Origin: Rhizobium bangladeshense
Lineage (GTDB): Bacteria > Pseudomonadota > Alphaproteobacteria > Rhizobiales > Rhizobiaceae
DNA length: 64,000 nucleotides
Direction: 5' to 3'
Assembly (NCBI RefSeq): GCF_017357245.1
Contig: NZ_CP071615.1
Coordinates: 186,001-250,000, forward strand
This document shows positions 62,480 to 64,000 of the stretch, piece after piece. The notes below the pieces were generated by a model. It saw only the letters and a list, made by a program, of their open reading frames with translations. It was not told the DNA's origin and ran no database searches. Position 1 is the stretch's first letter, and each line of letters opens with the position of its first letter. A program made the position numbers and the translations under genes.

Positions 62480-64000
62480 TCATGCAGGCCTTGGCGCATC
62501 CCCGATCATGTGAAACCTGTTCGCGCCGACGCATGCCTTCATATCGTCGCGCCGGAACCAGATGGCGCGGCCGCATCGGAGCGGCGCGTTGCCGGCCGTG
62601 AAGACGATCTGCTCGTCGGCACGCATGCGCAGAACTTCATGGGGCTGAATGAGTGGTCTGGCAGCGAGTTGCTTCGAGCGTGTTCGCGATGATCCCTTTG
62701 CCTGGAAACTGCGGCTGACCTGGTCGATCTCGACCGTGGTCATGCCGCAGCGTTTCGATATGTAATCGGCGGTCTCGGGATCGTTGATCGCGGCAAACGA
62801 AATCCAGCTGGCACTCTCGAACCACTTGCTTGCTGCGTCGCGGCCGCCATAGGTTTCGCGCATCTGGCCGATCGACTGATAGATCATCGTGAGCGTGATC
62901 CCGTATTTGCGGCCGGCGTCACGCGCGGTTTCGAGGATCCGCATGTAGCCGAGCCGGGCGACCTCATCGAGGAGAAACAGGGCGCGCCCCTTGATCTGTC
63001 CGTCGCGATTGTAAATTGCATTCAGAAATGAGCCGATGATGACTCGCGCAAGACCCGAATGGGTCTCCAACGTCTTGAGGTCGATGTTGATGAAGACGTC
63101 GGTGTTGCCCGCCGCGATTTGGCTGGTCGAGAACTTCTTTCCCGACACGAGGGCGGCATAGTTCGGATAGGACAGCCAGTGTGTCTCCTTGACCGCATTG
63201 GCATAGACGCCGCTGAATGTTTCCGGGGTCATGTTGACGAATGCGGCGACGTTTTCCTTGACGAAATCCGAGCCGGAATTGTCGTAGATGTCTTGGAGCC
63301 GCTTGCGTAATGTTGGCTCAGGCTCGGAGAGGTTCATGCGTACCTGCCGAAGTGTCTGTTCCTTCTCATCCGTGTGGCCGGACAGGCAGACATCGGCGAT
63401 GAGCGCCGTCAGAAGCTGCAGCGCCGATGCGCGAAAGAAGTCGTCACGGACACCACGCGCGCCGCCGCTGTCGCTCATGATCCATGAGGCGACCGAGGCA
63501 ATATCCTCCTCCTTGGTTCCGCCGAAACATCCGACCCAATCCAGGACGTTAAAGCCGATGTCCGGCTTCCGCGGATCGAGGACGAACACGTCTCTCCCCG
63601 CTCCGCCGCGATGTGCGGAGACCATCGGTGCGACCTCGTTCGATGGATCGAGCACGATCAGCGTGCCGCCCCATTTGAGCGCCGTTGGGATCGTTACCGA
63701 CGTTGTCTTGAAACCGCCGGAACCGGCAAAAACGATCCCGTGCGACGAGCCGAAGGAGCCATCAAAGCACAGCAAGGGCGACTTGCCACCGGCGCCCCAC
63801 GTCTCAGCGCTATCGGCTCGAAACGCTTGGCTCCCGACACTGTCTCTGTCGACCCGATAACGCTCGCCGATGACGATACCGCCAGTATCGGGAAACAGCT
63901 TTGCCGCTTCTGTCAGCTTCATCCAGTCCGCTTCGCCATGGAGCGCCCGCTTGCCCTGAATGCGCTTCGGCTCGGCCCTTGCGAAGGCCGCATTGCCGAT
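62480..64000 (-). CDS. traG: TraG/VirD4-type conjugation coupling protein (partial)
   Basis: 506 residues are visible; the frame is open to the right edge, so the N-terminus with its TM segments is outside. It is the coupling ATPase that brings the relaxase-DNA complex to the type IV channel. Walker A is GSGGFKTTS, Walker B-like segments are LIVLDPSNE and ALFLLDEVARLGYM, and further conserved parts are DAGRKYGITLTMIYQSIGQM and FAAINDPETADYISKRCG. In the traG-traD-traC order of rhizobial plasmids, the missing genes and oriT would lie just beyond the right end. Confidence 0.93.
   Translation of the reverse strand: MGNAAFARAEPKRIQGKRALHGEADWMKLTEAAKLFPDTGGIVIGERYRVDRDSVGSQAFRADSAETWGAGGKSPLLCFDGSFGSSHGIVFAGSGGFKTTSVTIPTALKWGGTLIVLDPSNEVAPMVSAHRGGAGRDVFVLDPRKPDIGFNVLDWVGCFGGTKEEDIASVASWIMSDSGGARGVRDDFFRASALQLLTALIADVCLSGHTDEKEQTLRQVRMNLSEPEPTLRKRLQDIYDNSGSDFVKENVAAFVNMTPETFSGVYANAVKETHWLSYPNYAALVSGKKFSTSQIAAGNTDVFINIDLKTLETHSGLARVIIGSFLNAIYNRDGQIKGRALFLLDEVARLGYMRILETARDAGRKYGITLTMIYQSIGQMRETYGGRDAASKWFESASWISFAAINDPETADYISKRCGMTTVEIDQVSRSFQAKGSSRTRSKQLAARPLIQPHEVLRMRADEQIVFTAGNAPLRCGRAIWFRRDDMKACVGANRFHMIGDAPRPA

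Noticed and set aside
1..64000. tRNA, rRNA genes, CRISPR arrays and nod boxes
   Set aside because: I looked for T-loop motifs, regularly spaced repeats and ATC-N9-GAT type nod boxes and found no convincing case.

Overview
The window reads as accessory DNA of a Rhizobiaceae bacterium (Rhizobium / Agrobacterium / Ensifer group), most likely part of a large conjugative or symbiotic-type plasmid. The signs are a VirG response regulator close to that of Agrobacterium virulence regions, a TraG/VirD4-type coupling protein, and a long block of plasmid-type genes (Toprim, DUF1419, DUF3085, giant methylase-helicase, ParB-like, ArdC, DUF736). There are also many sugar ABC importers with ROK and Gfo/Idh/MocA partners, an FnrN-type oxygen regulator with two anaeroboxes, and many gene remnants. 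No rRNA, tRNA or CRISPR array was seen. An NADP isocitrate dehydrogenase gene next to fnrN looks like core-genome DNA, so an integrated plasmid or a chromosome-derived island is also possible.

Layout. 0-6 kb: a DUF3800 gene, a frameshifted PaiB-type regulator, a NodT-type outer-membrane efflux lipoprotein, virG whose 3' end runs into a glnII (glutamine synthetase II) remnant, and an IS3-family remnant. 6-11 kb: a class V PLP enzyme and its LysR gene, divergent from RidA (broken by a 5-bp tandem duplication), nitrilase and a molybdenum sulfite-oxidase-like enzyme. 11-16 kb: a decay zone with one intact GntR gene, remnants of a DegT aminotransferase and other genes, and an IS630 fragment. 16-21.5 kb: a secreted protein, a glycerophosphodiesterase, a GNAT acetyltransferase, a HAD phosphatase and a DegT/StrS aminotransferase.

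22-39 kb is a sugar-import region: a ROK regulator, a chemoreceptor broken by two frameshifts, a complete ABC importer operon (TAT-exported binding protein, two permeases, Gfo/Idh/MocA dehydrogenase, ATPase) divergent from its ROK regulator, then a second ROK regulator divergent from a putative ABC importer (binding protein, ATPase, fused permease) and a TIM-barrel isomerase. 39-41.4 kb holds icd and fnrN. 41.6-44 kb holds a GlcNAc-kinase-like gene and a GntR/UTRA regulator, followed by a deletion scar joining a SIS-domain remnant to a NagA-like tail.

44.8-61.4 kb is a plasmid establishment/anti-restriction-like module, almost all on the + strand: Toprim/DUF3991, DUF1419, DUF3085, a 1697-residue N6-methylase/SNF2-type helicase, ParB-like protein, DUF7007-like, ArdC-like, DUF736, a WGR protein and several proteins under 110 residues. 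Most are preceded by long GC-rich leaders with strong hairpins shortly before the start codon, some repeated between genes. This is the most unusual structure in the window. It is followed on the - strand by a membrane-anchored thermonuclease and the TraG coupling protein, which runs off the right end.
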